64,000 nt of DNA from Nitrospinaceae bacterium (GTDB lineage Bacteria; Nitrospinota; Nitrospinia; Nitrospinales; VA-1): contig JAJDAY010000030.1 in assembly GCA_029261655.1 (NCBI GenBank), positions 1-64,000 of the forward strand, given 5' to 3'. Both the position numbers and the translations under genes were made by a program. Positions 35,341 to 44,144 of this stretch are shown one piece after another. Position 1 is the stretch's first letter. Each line of letters begins with the position of its first letter. A model generated the notes under the pieces. That model had not been told where the DNA came from and did not search any database. It was given only the letters and a program-made list of their open reading frames with translations.

Positions 35341-35565
35341 TGAATGTGTCTTTTACGTGCCTGGGGAGAATGGAAAATACTGTTGTTTGCGCTCAGTTGC
35401 CGTGAGGTGCAACAGGTTTTTTAAGACGCCGCCGAAATCATTCATGAATTGTCAGGGGGGAAACGATCCAGAGACAACATCAACGTTGTTCACACAGTGG
35501 ACAGCACCTGAAATCTCGCCGGTCAATAGATGACCCAAACCGATTGGCGGTGCGATTGCCAGGGG
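35341..35565. other. Degraded DNA between the regulator remnant and the recombinase
   Basis: This stretch has short coding-like fragments on the minus strand (one reading NDFGGVLKNLLHLTATERKQ near 35380-35440) broken by stops. I could not assign them. Together with both flanks it looks like decaying accessory DNA. Confidence 0.35.
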
Positions 35566-36375
35566 CTAACCCATCAGCTTGACGGGCTTGGCCCGACGAA
35601 GCCCCAGCAGGTTTTGCACAACGCTTGGGTCGGTCCCGGCTTTCACCATGAACGCTCCAAAGGAATGTCTGAGAGAATGGGGCGTGGCCAGTTTCTGCAC
35701 TCCGGAAATCGCCAATGCGGATTTGAAAAATTTTGCCACCGCGCGGGTTGTCAGCGGTCCCCCCCGTTCACTGGGGAAAAGCAGGCTTTCCGGGTCTTTA
35801 TTCCCTATCTGCCTGGCCAAAGCGTCCTTGAGACTGCCTGAAAAAATCGTCGTGCGTCCTTCGCTTTTGACATCCTGGGCGGGAACAAATAATTTGAGAT
35901 TCGCAATGTCCAGATGTTTGACACGCACATTGACGACTTCGGAAACCCGCAGGCCCGCCGTATAACCAAGCTCAATCATGAGCCGATGCTTCGGGTTCTC
36001 GGCTGAGATGGCGATGCGTTTCACCTCGTCCAGAGTCAGGAGAACGGGGGCGGGTTTTTTCTTGGGTGGCCTGTGAAACCCGTCTAAGTCCAGGGATTGA
36101 TTGAGGAGGAATTTGCAAAAAAAGCTCAAGGCGTTCACCGCCTGGTCAATCGTGGAACGGGACAGGTCGCTGACGGCCAGCTGATCGAGGTAAGTCCGTA
36201 TATCTTCCTGGGTGATTGAATGGAGTTCCCCCGGTTGAATCTGGCGCATGAAAATATTCAATTGGCCTAAATAGGCCTTTATCGTCTGGGGACTGTAATT
36301 TTCCGCGTCCAGTTCAGCGCGTACGCGGGTCAGAAGGTTGCTGATTGGCAGGGGATGTGAAATCACTTGGCTCAT
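35566..36375 (-). CDS. Tyrosine recombinase (Xer/integrase family), C-terminally truncated
   Basis: Protein of 269 aa. An N-terminal SAM-like domain (about residues 11-95) is followed by the catalytic domain. Arg143 (GLRVSE), Lys170, His233 and Arg236 (HSLRH) are present, but the LGH box reads LGL and the protein ends at residue 269, before the nucleophilic Tyr. It should not cut DNA, so it is probably a broken gene. AAGGAG 6 bp upstream supports ATG 36375. It lies in the same decayed stretch as the sigma-54 regulator remnant. Confidence 0.8.
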   Translation of the reverse strand: MSQVISHPLPISNLLTRVRAELDAENYSPQTIKAYLGQLNIFMRQIQPGELHSITQEDIRTYLDQLAVSDLSRSTIDQAVNALSFFCKFLLNQSLDLDGFHRPPKKKPAPVLLTLDEVKRIAISAENPKHRLMIELGYTAGLRVSEVVNVRVKHLDIANLKLFVPAQDVKSEGRTTIFSGSLKDALARQIGNKDPESLLFPSERGGPLTTRAVAKFFKSALAISGVQKLATPHSLRHSFGAFMVKAGTDPSVVQNLLGLRRAKPVKLMG

Positions 36376-36604
36376 GATGGTCTCCTTCAAAGGGGGACGG
36401 GAGTGCCCTCTTCGGTTGTGTGGGGAAGTCTGGAAAGACCCCGGATCTGATTCAGGCGTTATAAAAATGACGGATCAATCCGGATACGACCGCCAGTTCA
36501 TTCTGCGGCCTCATCTTTGAAGTAAATATAGAAAATTAAGACGGGCCGGTCAAGCAAAATCATGACCGCAAAAGGATGTTATCTGTTTGAAATCAAATTA
36601 GCTA

Positions 36605-37687
36605 CTAGCTTCGAGGGGGGGCGCTGAACAAATCCGAATCCTTATATTTAAGCACCCCGCGGCGCATCAGCACATTGAGCACGGCGACGGTGGGAACCCC
36701 CAGGATGATTCCCGTCAGTCCAAACAACTCCCCCCCCAAAAGAACCGCGAATATGACGGCGACCGGATGCAGACCGATATTTTCACCCAATATGCGCGGG
36801 GTGATGATCACGCCTTCCAGGATTTGCACCACGCCAAACACCCCCAGCACTGCAAAAACGGGCGCCCATTCCTGAACCTGCAGGTAGGTCAAAACCGCGG
36901 CGGGAACAAAACCCACGACGAACCCAAGGTAGGGAACCAGACTCGCGAAACCCGCGAGGAACCCAATGAAAAGACTCATGGGAGTGCCAACCATGTAAAG
37001 ACCTATTGAATACAGACCGCCCATTAAAACCGCCACCATCAACTGACCGCGAACAAAACTTGCGAGCACAAGATCGACCTCTGAAACCGTGTCCACGACT
37101 GTGTCTTTGAGCCGTGGTGGAATCAGGTTCAGACTTTTTTCCTGGATCTTGTCGTAATCCCGCAATAGATAAAACATGACGACTGGAATGATCACCAGAT
37201 TCGCCGTCATCAAAATAATGTCAAACAGGTTTGAAAGGGAACTCCAGAGGAAAGAAGAAGCGAACGTCAGAATTTTCAGGGGAAGCTCGCCAAATTGGGC
37301 CATGCCTTCGTTTAGCAACTCCTTGATTTTAGCCTGATCGAGGCCCGCGACCTTCTCCAGAACCGGGCGGATCCAGTTTTGCACCACCGCGATATATTTT
37401 GGCAGGTTTTTCGCCAGATTTTCCGCCTGGACCCTTAACAGCGGAAAAACCAACAGGCCGGCTCCCAGAATCGAGGTGAAGAAAACGGTCATCAGGGAAA
37501 GGACGGACAGGGTCCGCGACAGTTTCCATTTTTCCATGCGGTCGACCACAGGGTCCAACAGATAGGCCAGGGCAAACGCCACAAAAAACGGGATGATCAC
37601 GCGCCGTGAATAATACAAAAAAATCGCCGTTAGGCCCAGGATGGCAAGGGCTAGGAAAATGGCCTGATAATTTGTTTTCCGTTCCAT
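36605..37687 (-). CDS. AI-2E family transporter (PerM-like permease)
   Basis: Inner-membrane protein of 360 aa with about eight transmembrane segments. YYSRRVIIPFFVAFALAYLLDPVVDRM near the start and the late LLGGELFGLTGIILGVPTVAVLNVL segment are family hallmarks. Members export AI-2-like or other small molecules, or act as Na+/H+ antiporters; function is poorly defined. It starts 3 bp after the upstream exported protein, so the two are co-transcribed. Confidence 0.9.
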   Translation of the reverse strand: MERKTNYQAIFLALAILGLTAIFLYYSRRVIIPFFVAFALAYLLDPVVDRMEKWKLSRTLSVLSLMTVFFTSILGAGLLVFPLLRVQAENLAKNLPKYIAVVQNWIRPVLEKVAGLDQAKIKELLNEGMAQFGELPLKILTFASSFLWSSLSNLFDIILMTANLVIIPVVMFYLLRDYDKIQEKSLNLIPPRLKDTVVDTVSEVDLVLASFVRGQLMVAVLMGGLYSIGLYMVGTPMSLFIGFLAGFASLVPYLGFVVGFVPAAVLTYLQVQEWAPVFAVLGVFGVVQILEGVIITPRILGENIGLHPVAVIFAVLLGGELFGLTGIILGVPTVAVLNVLMRRGVLKYKDSDLFSAPPRS

Positions 37688-37690
37688 GCG

Positions 37691-38689
37691 TTAGAGATCT
37701 TCCATGGATGAAGGCGGCAGGACTGGTGACGGCAGATTGGGCTGGCTGCCTTGAACATCCCGAGAGGCGGATGGGGCATTCCAGTAGCGGTCAAGCGAAC
37801 GCAATAAAAATTCAGAAAGCTTCCGGCTGGCGTCCCCAAAGGCTTCCAGCTCGCCCGCAAGCAGTTCTTCATTGCGCGCGGTCGCGAACTCGCTTTTTGC
37901 CGCGATGACGGTCGATGTCAGAGCCGAAATCATGCGCACGCTGATCGTGGTTTGAATCGCGGAATCCGTCGATTCAATCTGGCTCTCCACCCGGTTGGAC
38001 ACCGAGTTGCCCAAAATAACGATATCAGCCCCGACTTTCAAGCCAATCTGGACAGCAGAATTCACATCTCCCTTAACGGCGCTCAATACATTTTCTTCAG
38101 ACACGGCGTCTTTAATCAGGTCGCGGGGAATCAGGGTCACACCTCTTTCGGCAAAGTTTTGCGCCAGAGCCGCTTCCGAAATTGGCAGGGTATCCCAGAA
38201 GGAAATCGATTCCTCGGAGGTGAGGCTTTTTTCGGATATCAATATGACCACCTTTTTAGAACTCACGCTTCCCACCGCGATCCCGGTATTGCTCAAAGAA
38301 CTGCCGAGGGCATTGGGGAAAAGAGTCACCTGCATGACCACCTGGCTGGTTTTCCCGATCGGATCGTCCTCAGCCTCGATGAACCGGTAACTCTGCACAT
38401 AGCGCTCGGCATGTTTCAGGGTGTCGCGGAAGTTTTTTTGGTTGGCATCAAATTTTTCATTTCCTAAAAAATCTCTGAGAGCCTTTTCCAGAGCCGATTT
38501 GAACCCCTGAGACACGGCCAGTTCTCTCGCTTTGCCAAAGTCATTGCCGAGAACAGAAATCCGGGCGTCGACCTGATACGTCAACTTGACCGGCCCCTGA
38601 GCGAGACTCTGGGTCGGGGAAAATAAGAACCCGCCGAAAAGGAGCATTGCCAGCACAAGAAATGTCTTTTTTATATGCAAGGAATTCAA
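37691..38689 (-). CDS. Exported protein of unknown function (FlgT/LPP20-like N-terminus)
   Basis: Periplasmic protein of 332 aa with a signal peptide (about residues 8-31, SLA-Q). Residues 40-75 carry a repeated Ala-rich helix pattern (FGKARELAVSQGFKSALEKAL) as seen in FlgT N-terminal or LPP20-like domains; this resemblance is from memory. The rest has alternating beta and alpha pattern with GADIVILGNSV, suggesting a TolB-N or CsgG-like fold. Pro-rich tail. It pairs with the AI-2E permease gene, 3 bp apart. Confidence 0.65.
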   Translation of the reverse strand: MNSLHIKKTFLVLAMLLFGGFLFSPTQSLAQGPVKLTYQVDARISVLGNDFGKARELAVSQGFKSALEKALRDFLGNEKFDANQKNFRDTLKHAERYVQSYRFIEAEDDPIGKTSQVVMQVTLFPNALGSSLSNTGIAVGSVSSKKVVILISEKSLTSEESISFWDTLPISEAALAQNFAERGVTLIPRDLIKDAVSEENVLSAVKGDVNSAVQIGLKVGADIVILGNSVSNRVESQIESTDSAIQTTISVRMISALTSTVIAAKSEFATARNEELLAGELEAFGDASRKLSEFLLRSLDRYWNAPSASRDVQGSQPNLPSPVLPPSSMEDL

Positions 38690-38770
38690 TTGATTTTTTC
38701 GGTGTTCTTAAAATTACGAAAATAAAAAATGGATGGCGTGCCATCGACCCTGCTCAACCTGGGGAAATTT

Positions 38771-39502
38771 TCAGACACTTTGGCTGACGGCTTTATAAAG
38801 TGATTTGATTTCCCTGGGTGAAAGAAAACGGCAACTTCCCAGAGGCAAGCCGGTCAGGTTTAATTTGCAAAAATGAGTTCTCTTCAACTTTATGACCGGA
38901 TGCCCGATCATTTCACAGACCCGTTTTATGTGGCGGTTTTTTCCTTCCGTCAGGGTCATGGTCAAAATACAATTTTTCCCCGTGGTTCGGAATACTTTTA
39001 TTTTAATGGGCGCCGTTGGAATTTTATCCAATCGAATTCCCTTGCCGACCCGTTTCAGTTTTTTTTCATCAGGAATTCCCTTGACCTTGACCTGATAGAC
39101 GCGCTCCATCTGATATTTGGGTTCGAGTAATTTCCGGGCAAGATGACCGTCGTTGGTGAACAACAAAATCCCCTGCGTGTTGTAGTCCAGGCGTCCGACA
39201 GGAAAAACCCGCACCGGTACTTTTTCAACGAAGTCCATCACCGTTCGCCGACCGCGCGCGTCTTTTTTGGTGGTGGTCAGGCAACTGGGGGGTTTGTTGA
39301 GAATGACAAAAGATTTTTCCTCGGGCGGAGGAACCAGCTTCCCCCTGACTTTGATTTTATCCACGGCAGGGTCCGCAAGGGAACCCAATAAGGTGACGGT
39401 TTTGCCGTTCACCTGAACCAGGCCCTGGGCGATCCATTGTTCCGCTTCCCGGCGTGAAGCAAACCCCGCCTCGGCAATGATTTTCTGCAGGCGCGTTTTC
39501 AT
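38771..39502 (-). CDS. rluB: 23S/16S rRNA pseudouridine synthase, RsuA/RluB family
   Basis: Protein of 243 aa. An N-terminal S4 RNA-binding domain (about residues 3-50, RLQKIIAEAGFASRREAEQWI) precedes the synthase domain with the catalytic motif GRLDYNTQGILLFTNDG, whose Asp is the nucleophile. KNRHIKRVCEMIGHPV and LKRTHFCKLNLTGL follow. The RluB group modifies helix 89 of 23S rRNA; the exact site here is inferred. It follows scpB by 23 bp, an arrangement seen in many bacteria. Confidence 0.92.
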   Translation of the reverse strand: MKTRLQKIIAEAGFASRREAEQWIAQGLVQVNGKTVTLLGSLADPAVDKIKVRGKLVPPPEEKSFVILNKPPSCLTTTKKDARGRRTVMDFVEKVPVRVFPVGRLDYNTQGILLFTNDGHLARKLLEPKYQMERVYQVKVKGIPDEKKLKRVGKGIRLDKIPTAPIKIKVFRTTGKNCILTMTLTEGKNRHIKRVCEMIGHPVIKLKRTHFCKLNLTGLPLGSCRFLSPREIKSLYKAVSQSV

Positions 39503-39525
39503 TTAATATTGATCCTTTGAGCGCC

Positions 39526-40248
39526 TCAAACCTCTGAGTCCAAATCATGACTGGAAGAAGAGGAAGAAACGGCATCTTCTTCATTATTAGGAAAAGAGGA
39601 TTTCTTTTCAGGGACCACCAGTTGCGGCGGATCTTCATCCCCGTCTTCATCTTCAAGGGAGGCATTCTGAACAGGCGGAGTGTTAAAATCCATTTCCTCT
39701 TGAGCATTGTTTTCCAGGTCGCCTGAGAGTTCTTCCTGCAGGTCTTCCAGCGTCGGCAGGTCGACCAGATCTTTCAAACCGAAATACTCAAGAAACTTAC
39801 GGGTGGTGCGATACATGATGGGTCTGCCGGGGACCTTTTTTCTGCCTGCCGGTCCGACAATTTTTTTGTCCAGCAAGGTTCGTATCACCCCGCCGCAGTC
39901 AACACCGCGTATTTCTTCGACCTCCTGTTTGGTGAGAGGCTGTTTGTAGGCGATGATCGAAAGGGTGTCGAGGCTCGGTTGCGAGAGTTTCGTGGTTTTA
40001 TCGAGTTTGAGAAATTTTCGCACCCACTCTGAATATTCGGGGCGCGTGCACAACTGATACCCACCGGCAATTTCTTCAATCTTGAGGTTGCGGGACTGAT
40101 ACTCTTCCTGCAGCTCCTTGAGCAGGGATTGCAATTCCGATTTTTCCGTGCCGTTCATCAGAGTCGATTGCAGGTCGTCCGGCGTGACCGGTTGATCCGA
40201 CGCCAGTAGAATATTCTCGACAATGGACTTTAATTCTTCCCGTTCCAA
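39526..40248 (-). CDS. scpB: Segregation and condensation protein B
   Basis: Kleisin-associated subunit of the SMC-ScpAB condensin. Protein of 240 aa. Two winged-helix domains fill residues 1-165, with the diagnostic PSLDTLSIIAYKQPLTKQEVEEIRG and GRPIMYRTTRKFLEYFGLKDL. The last 70 residues are acidic, Ser/Asp-rich and likely disordered. scpA, usually just upstream, is absent here; the upstream neighbour is a dCTP deaminase gene. rluB follows. Confidence 0.93.
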   Translation of the reverse strand: MEREELKSIVENILLASDQPVTPDDLQSTLMNGTEKSELQSLLKELQEEYQSRNLKIEEIAGGYQLCTRPEYSEWVRKFLKLDKTTKLSQPSLDTLSIIAYKQPLTKQEVEEIRGVDCGGVIRTLLDKKIVGPAGRKKVPGRPIMYRTTRKFLEYFGLKDLVDLPTLEDLQEELSGDLENNAQEEMDFNTPPVQNASLEDEDGDEDPPQLVVPEKKSSFPNNEEDAVSSSSSSHDLDSEV

Positions 40249-40376
40249 TTCTTCTTCCCCAGTAAGTTCAGGTTTATTCTATTACAGAAACACAATGCGG
40301 CAAAAAACAATCCAGCCCTTATTTTAATAAATTCCGTTCAAAGCCGATCCCGGAGAAAAAACCATCGTGCCAAATT

Positions 40377-41573
40377 TTATTTTCCCGCACTTTTAGTATT
40401 CTTGAAATACTTGCTCAAGGCCAGTCCCTGGGAATGATAATTGGACATGATTTCTTTTCCGTACACGATGGTCGGCGTTTCAATGATCTTTTCAAATTTC
40501 AACCTGCAAAACGTTTGCCCGTCTTCCACCATGAAGGGGACATCGTGCGGACGGACCTCCATGACCGCGCGTGTTCCAAGATTGAGGCTCGACTCCCCTT
40601 CGACCCAACCGAAGCCGGGATCGAAAAAACCGGCGTAGTGCGTGCGCAGTTCGCCGCTGTTGGGTTCATACGCCACCATTTCCGCGAGCAGGTGCGGGGC
40701 GACGCAAATCTTTTCCTTCGACATCATGATGTAAAAACATTCCGGCTCCAGAATCAGCCGGTTGTTTCTGGCCCGGTGAACAGGTTCCCAGAAATCTTCC
40801 GCCTCGTAATGATTGATTTTTGCAAGGTCGATGACGTTGGAATTGGTTTTTGCCTTATAGGCGATGACATCGTCCTCGTTTTTTCCAACCAGATCGACGC
40901 CGATGTAGATGCCCTCCTTGACCCGGATGGAGCTGTAGGGAATTTCGAAACCGTTATCATCGAACAGAATGGGGTTTTTTTTATACTCTGGCTCCAGCCC
41001 CTGATTGCCCAGTGTTTCAGAGGTGACGTATCCGATCCGCAATTGATTGAGCGACTGCCCCGCGGTGACTTTTACGGGAAACGATCTGGGAATAATTTCC
41101 AGATACATTTTACCCTGATATTCCTTCTGAATTTCATCGAATCGATGGCCACGGTCTATGATCACGCGGGTGAACATGTCCAGTCGACCGGTAGAACTTT
41201 TCGGATTGGCCAGCCCAAACATGGCAGGCGGGAAATTCAATTCCTCCATGAGCGGGATCAAATAAATCGCGCCTTTTTCAAGGATGCCCCCGCCCTTCGA
41301 TAGATCGAACTCATAAAGCGTGACCTGCTTGAGTTTGTCCTCAACCGTTTCGTTTTCCGGTAAAAAACTGCACTGAATGCGGTAGGCTTTCGGCCCCAGT
41401 CTCAGGTCCAGACTGACCGGTTGAAACTGGGAAGGCTGGATGGGAAACTCCGAATGGATGAACCCCTGCCGGCAGGCCGACTGGATCATCTGGTAGGGCA
41501 AATACCCGCGTTTTCCCTTCAAATCCTCCAAAAGGTTGTGGTTGACGGTGGATTGGGCTTTCAAAGACGGCAT
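40377..41573 (-). CDS. dcd: 2'-deoxycytidine 5'-triphosphate deaminase, two-domain type
   Basis: Deaminates dCTP to dUTP for thymidylate synthesis. Protein of 398 aa, twice the E. coli size, with two tandem dUTPase-fold domains. The first half carries NPKSSTGRLDMFTRVI, with the Ser/Arg motif, and YQGKMYLEI with the catalytic-type Glu. The second half carries HYAGFFDPGFGW and VMEVRPHDVPF. This long form is known from alphaproteobacteria and some other phyla. One domain may be structural. Faces the FmdB gene divergently. Confidence 0.85.
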   Translation of the reverse strand: MPSLKAQSTVNHNLLEDLKGKRGYLPYQMIQSACRQGFIHSEFPIQPSQFQPVSLDLRLGPKAYRIQCSFLPENETVEDKLKQVTLYEFDLSKGGGILEKGAIYLIPLMEELNFPPAMFGLANPKSSTGRLDMFTRVIIDRGHRFDEIQKEYQGKMYLEIIPRSFPVKVTAGQSLNQLRIGYVTSETLGNQGLEPEYKKNPILFDDNGFEIPYSSIRVKEGIYIGVDLVGKNEDDVIAYKAKTNSNVIDLAKINHYEAEDFWEPVHRARNNRLILEPECFYIMMSKEKICVAPHLLAEMVAYEPNSGELRTHYAGFFDPGFGWVEGESSLNLGTRAVMEVRPHDVPFMVEDGQTFCRLKFEKIIETPTIVYGKEIMSNYHSQGLALSKYFKNTKSAGK

Positions 41574-41730
41574 CTTTTTATCCTGGGAACAAAAAATATT
41601 TCTATGGCGATAGGACAGGCTGGGAGAAAGTCTAAAGACTGCGAATACAATTGACAGGTCGTTTACGGTTTGATTTAATCCTAATATCCGCTAATTTTCA
41701 ACTGGATAATTGATTGAGGTCAAAGAATCT

Positions 41731-41982
41731 ATGCCCCTGTACGAGTATTTTTGTGGCGATTGCTCAAAAGAGTTCACGCTATTGCAACCCGCCAGCGTCA
41801 ACAAAGAGGAAACTACCTGCGCCGAATGCGGGTCCGACAAGGTGACCCACAAATTTTCCACCTTTACATCCAAAGTCCAGGGAGTCACGGCTTCCAGCAA
41901 AAAACGACCGGTCACGGAAGATGATTACCCCAATAAGGATGTTTTCAAACTACCCATTCCCCGACTGAGATCCGATTTATAG
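41731..41982 (+). CDS. FmdB family zinc-ribbon regulatory protein
   Basis: Protein of 83 aa. MPLYEYFCGDCSKEFTLLQ with two CxxC-type knuckles (C-x2-C early and CAECGS at about residues 30-34) matches the CxxC_CXXC_SSSS/FmdB domain. A GAGG 11 bp ahead supports ATG 41731. FmdB proteins are considered transcriptional regulators of amidase genes, but most have no proven target. The C-terminal tail is polar. Confidence 0.85.
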   Translation: MPLYEYFCGDCSKEFTLLQPASVNKEETTCAECGSDKVTHKFSTFTSKVQGVTASSKKRPVTEDDYPNKDVFKLPIPRLRSDL

Positions 41983-42076
41983 TTTTTTTTCAATATTTTG
42001 GAATAATCTCGATGTCAGGGTATCTAACAACCTTATCATTCATAATTAAATAGCTTTTAAGCAAAATTCTTATCCT

Positions 42077-44056
42077 ATGAGCCCGAAAAAAATTAAAAGA
42101 AATAAGTCCTCCCTGGAAAGAGACCCTGCTCCGTCAAATTCAGCCGGAGCTTTAAAACGTGTCGGCCTGACGGTTTTCTGGGGAGCTGTCATCGCAGTCG
42201 GGCTTTGGGCTTTAATGGATTTATCGACTCCTGAGAGCGAGCTTGTTCCTTACAAACAAGTCAAGCAGGCTTTGGAGGAGCAAGCCAAAGAGCCTGATAC
42301 AGAGCCATTGCCGGACTTTGACCCGGCACCCGATGACCTCGACCTGGACTCTTCAGACCTCGTTAAAAAAGCATCCAACGACCCGGCGCCCAAAACCGAC
42401 CTGCCCAAAGAAACCCTGGAGCATATTTCCAAAGGGATGGAATTGACGGAGCAGGGAAAACACAATCAGGCGAATATGGAATTTGAAAAAGCCGCTGAAA
42501 TCAGCCCCGATTCAAACATCGTGTATTCCATCTGGGGCGCCGCTTTGAAGATGCAAAAAAAGTACAAGGGAGCCAATAAAAAATTTGCAAAGGCGCATGA
42601 ACTGGCCCCGGATGATAAAGAGATCGTCTTCAACTGGGCCTTGTCAGCTCTTGAGGAACGGGACTCGGACGAAGCCATCCGGCTGTTTGAAAAGTCAGTG
42701 GAAATGGAGCCCAAAAACTATCTGGCCTACAATTTTCTCGGTAAAGCTTACGGCCAGAAAAAATTCTATGACCAGGAAATCGCCAGTTACCGCAAGGCCA
42801 TCGCCTTAAAACCGGACTTTGGAGCGGCCCATTTCAACCTGGGAATCATACTTGGAATAAAAAAGAAATTTGAGGAAGCCGCGCCGCATTTTGAGAAGGC
42901 GATCGCCATCGACAAAAGTTTTGAAAAACCGTTTGTCGTGCAGATGCTGACGGCCATGGGGCTCAGAAAGGCCAAGGCCGGCGATGACGACCCTTCTGAA
43001 AAAGCAGGACCTCTGAAAGAAGCTAAACCCGATATTGAAGCGGAAATAAAAAAATCATTGGGCGGGAAATCCGAAGGGTCCGGGTCCGATCACAAAATGG
43101 AAGAGGGGTCCAAGAACGTCAAGGACACCACCAATGTCAAAGGCAAGGTTCTGGTCAACGGAAAAGCCATTGCGGCCAACGCGGTTGTGTTTCTGGAAAC
43201 ACAAAACAAGCTGAGGGTTCCGGATCAAAAAACCCAGGATATGACCATCCGGCAAAGCAACCTCAGTTTCTTCCCGCAACACACAACCGTTCCCGTGGGT
43301 TCCACCGTCACGTTTGCCAATGAAGACAAGGAAGTGCACAACATATTTTCCAAATCCCAGAACAACCAGTTCAATCTGGGAGCCATGGCGGCGGGTTCGT
43401 CGAGGTCACTGAAGCTGGACCAGGCGGGTCCCATCGTGCTTCGGTGTAATCTGCACAAGGACATGATAGGCACCATTTTCGTCGTTCCCAACGGTTATTT
43501 CACGCATCCTGATGCAGAGGGAGAATTTAGTTTTGAGGGGGTTAAAAGTCAGGGGTATCTTCTGCAGGTCTGGCACCCCAGGTTGAATCCTGAGGAAGTG
43601 GCGGCCAACCTGAAACCCGTTGACATGAAAGGGGTGGATCAAACCTTCGACATGGATATTAAATCGACCTCGCAAGCGGGAGAAATTCACGACATGGTCG
43701 ATCCCACCGATTACAACGCCATCGTGGATAATATAGAAAAAGAAATGCTTCAGGCCATTCAGGACTGGAAAAACGGCAAAAAGTCCATCCCCAGAAAGCG
43801 CATGCTGATGGTCATCACCAAACATTATGACGGTGAAGGTTTGAAGGGCGCCATCGCGAAAAGTTTTAGCCAGAAGCGCAGTATCCAACTGGAAAAGAAA
43901 CTCGATGAAATCCGCAAACTGATCTCTGGAATCGGCGTGAAAAAGGAAGATGTGACGGAAGAATTGCTCACCAGCCGTGCCAGGTTTGCCGTCAGCCAAC
44001 TGCGTAACAACGTGCAGGAACTGGAAGCCCGGCTGAACCCGGAAAATAAAAAATAG
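42077..44056 (+). CDS. TPR-cupredoxin fusion protein, membrane-anchored
   Basis: Protein of 659 aa with a novel-looking architecture. A transmembrane anchor (about residues 30-50) is followed by an acidic Asp/Pro linker, then TPR repeats (about 110-300). A carboxypeptidase-regulatory-like strand set (KGKVLVNGKAIAANAVVFLE, from about 353) precedes a cupredoxin domain (about 398-475) with all four type-1 copper ligands: His421, Cys457, His460, Met463. A second small beta module and a 170-residue helical tail end the protein. It should sit periplasmically and bind copper. Confidence 0.82.
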   Translation: MSPKKIKRNKSSLERDPAPSNSAGALKRVGLTVFWGAVIAVGLWALMDLSTPESELVPYKQVKQALEEQAKEPDTEPLPDFDPAPDDLDLDSSDLVKKASNDPAPKTDLPKETLEHISKGMELTEQGKHNQANMEFEKAAEISPDSNIVYSIWGAALKMQKKYKGANKKFAKAHELAPDDKEIVFNWALSALEERDSDEAIRLFEKSVEMEPKNYLAYNFLGKAYGQKKFYDQEIASYRKAIALKPDFGAAHFNLGIILGIKKKFEEAAPHFEKAIAIDKSFEKPFVVQMLTAMGLRKAKAGDDDPSEKAGPLKEAKPDIEAEIKKSLGGKSEGSGSDHKMEEGSKNVKDTTNVKGKVLVNGKAIAANAVVFLETQNKLRVPDQKTQDMTIRQSNLSFFPQHTTVPVGSTVTFANEDKEVHNIFSKSQNNQFNLGAMAAGSSRSLKLDQAGPIVLRCNLHKDMIGTIFVVPNGYFTHPDAEGEFSFEGVKSQGYLLQVWHPRLNPEEVAANLKPVDMKGVDQTFDMDIKSTSQAGEIHDMVDPTDYNAIVDNIEKEMLQAIQDWKNGKKSIPRKRMLMVITKHYDGEGLKGAIAKSFSQKRSIQLEKKLDEIRKLISGIGVKKEDVTEELLTSRARFAVSQLRNNVQELEARLNPENKK

Positions 44057-44144
44057 CCATGACCTCGGTTGCGGGTCTTTGTCCGCAACCGCTCCCACCC
44101 GCCATATTTGACTTTGCCGCCATCTGGATGATAATTTGACTGTC

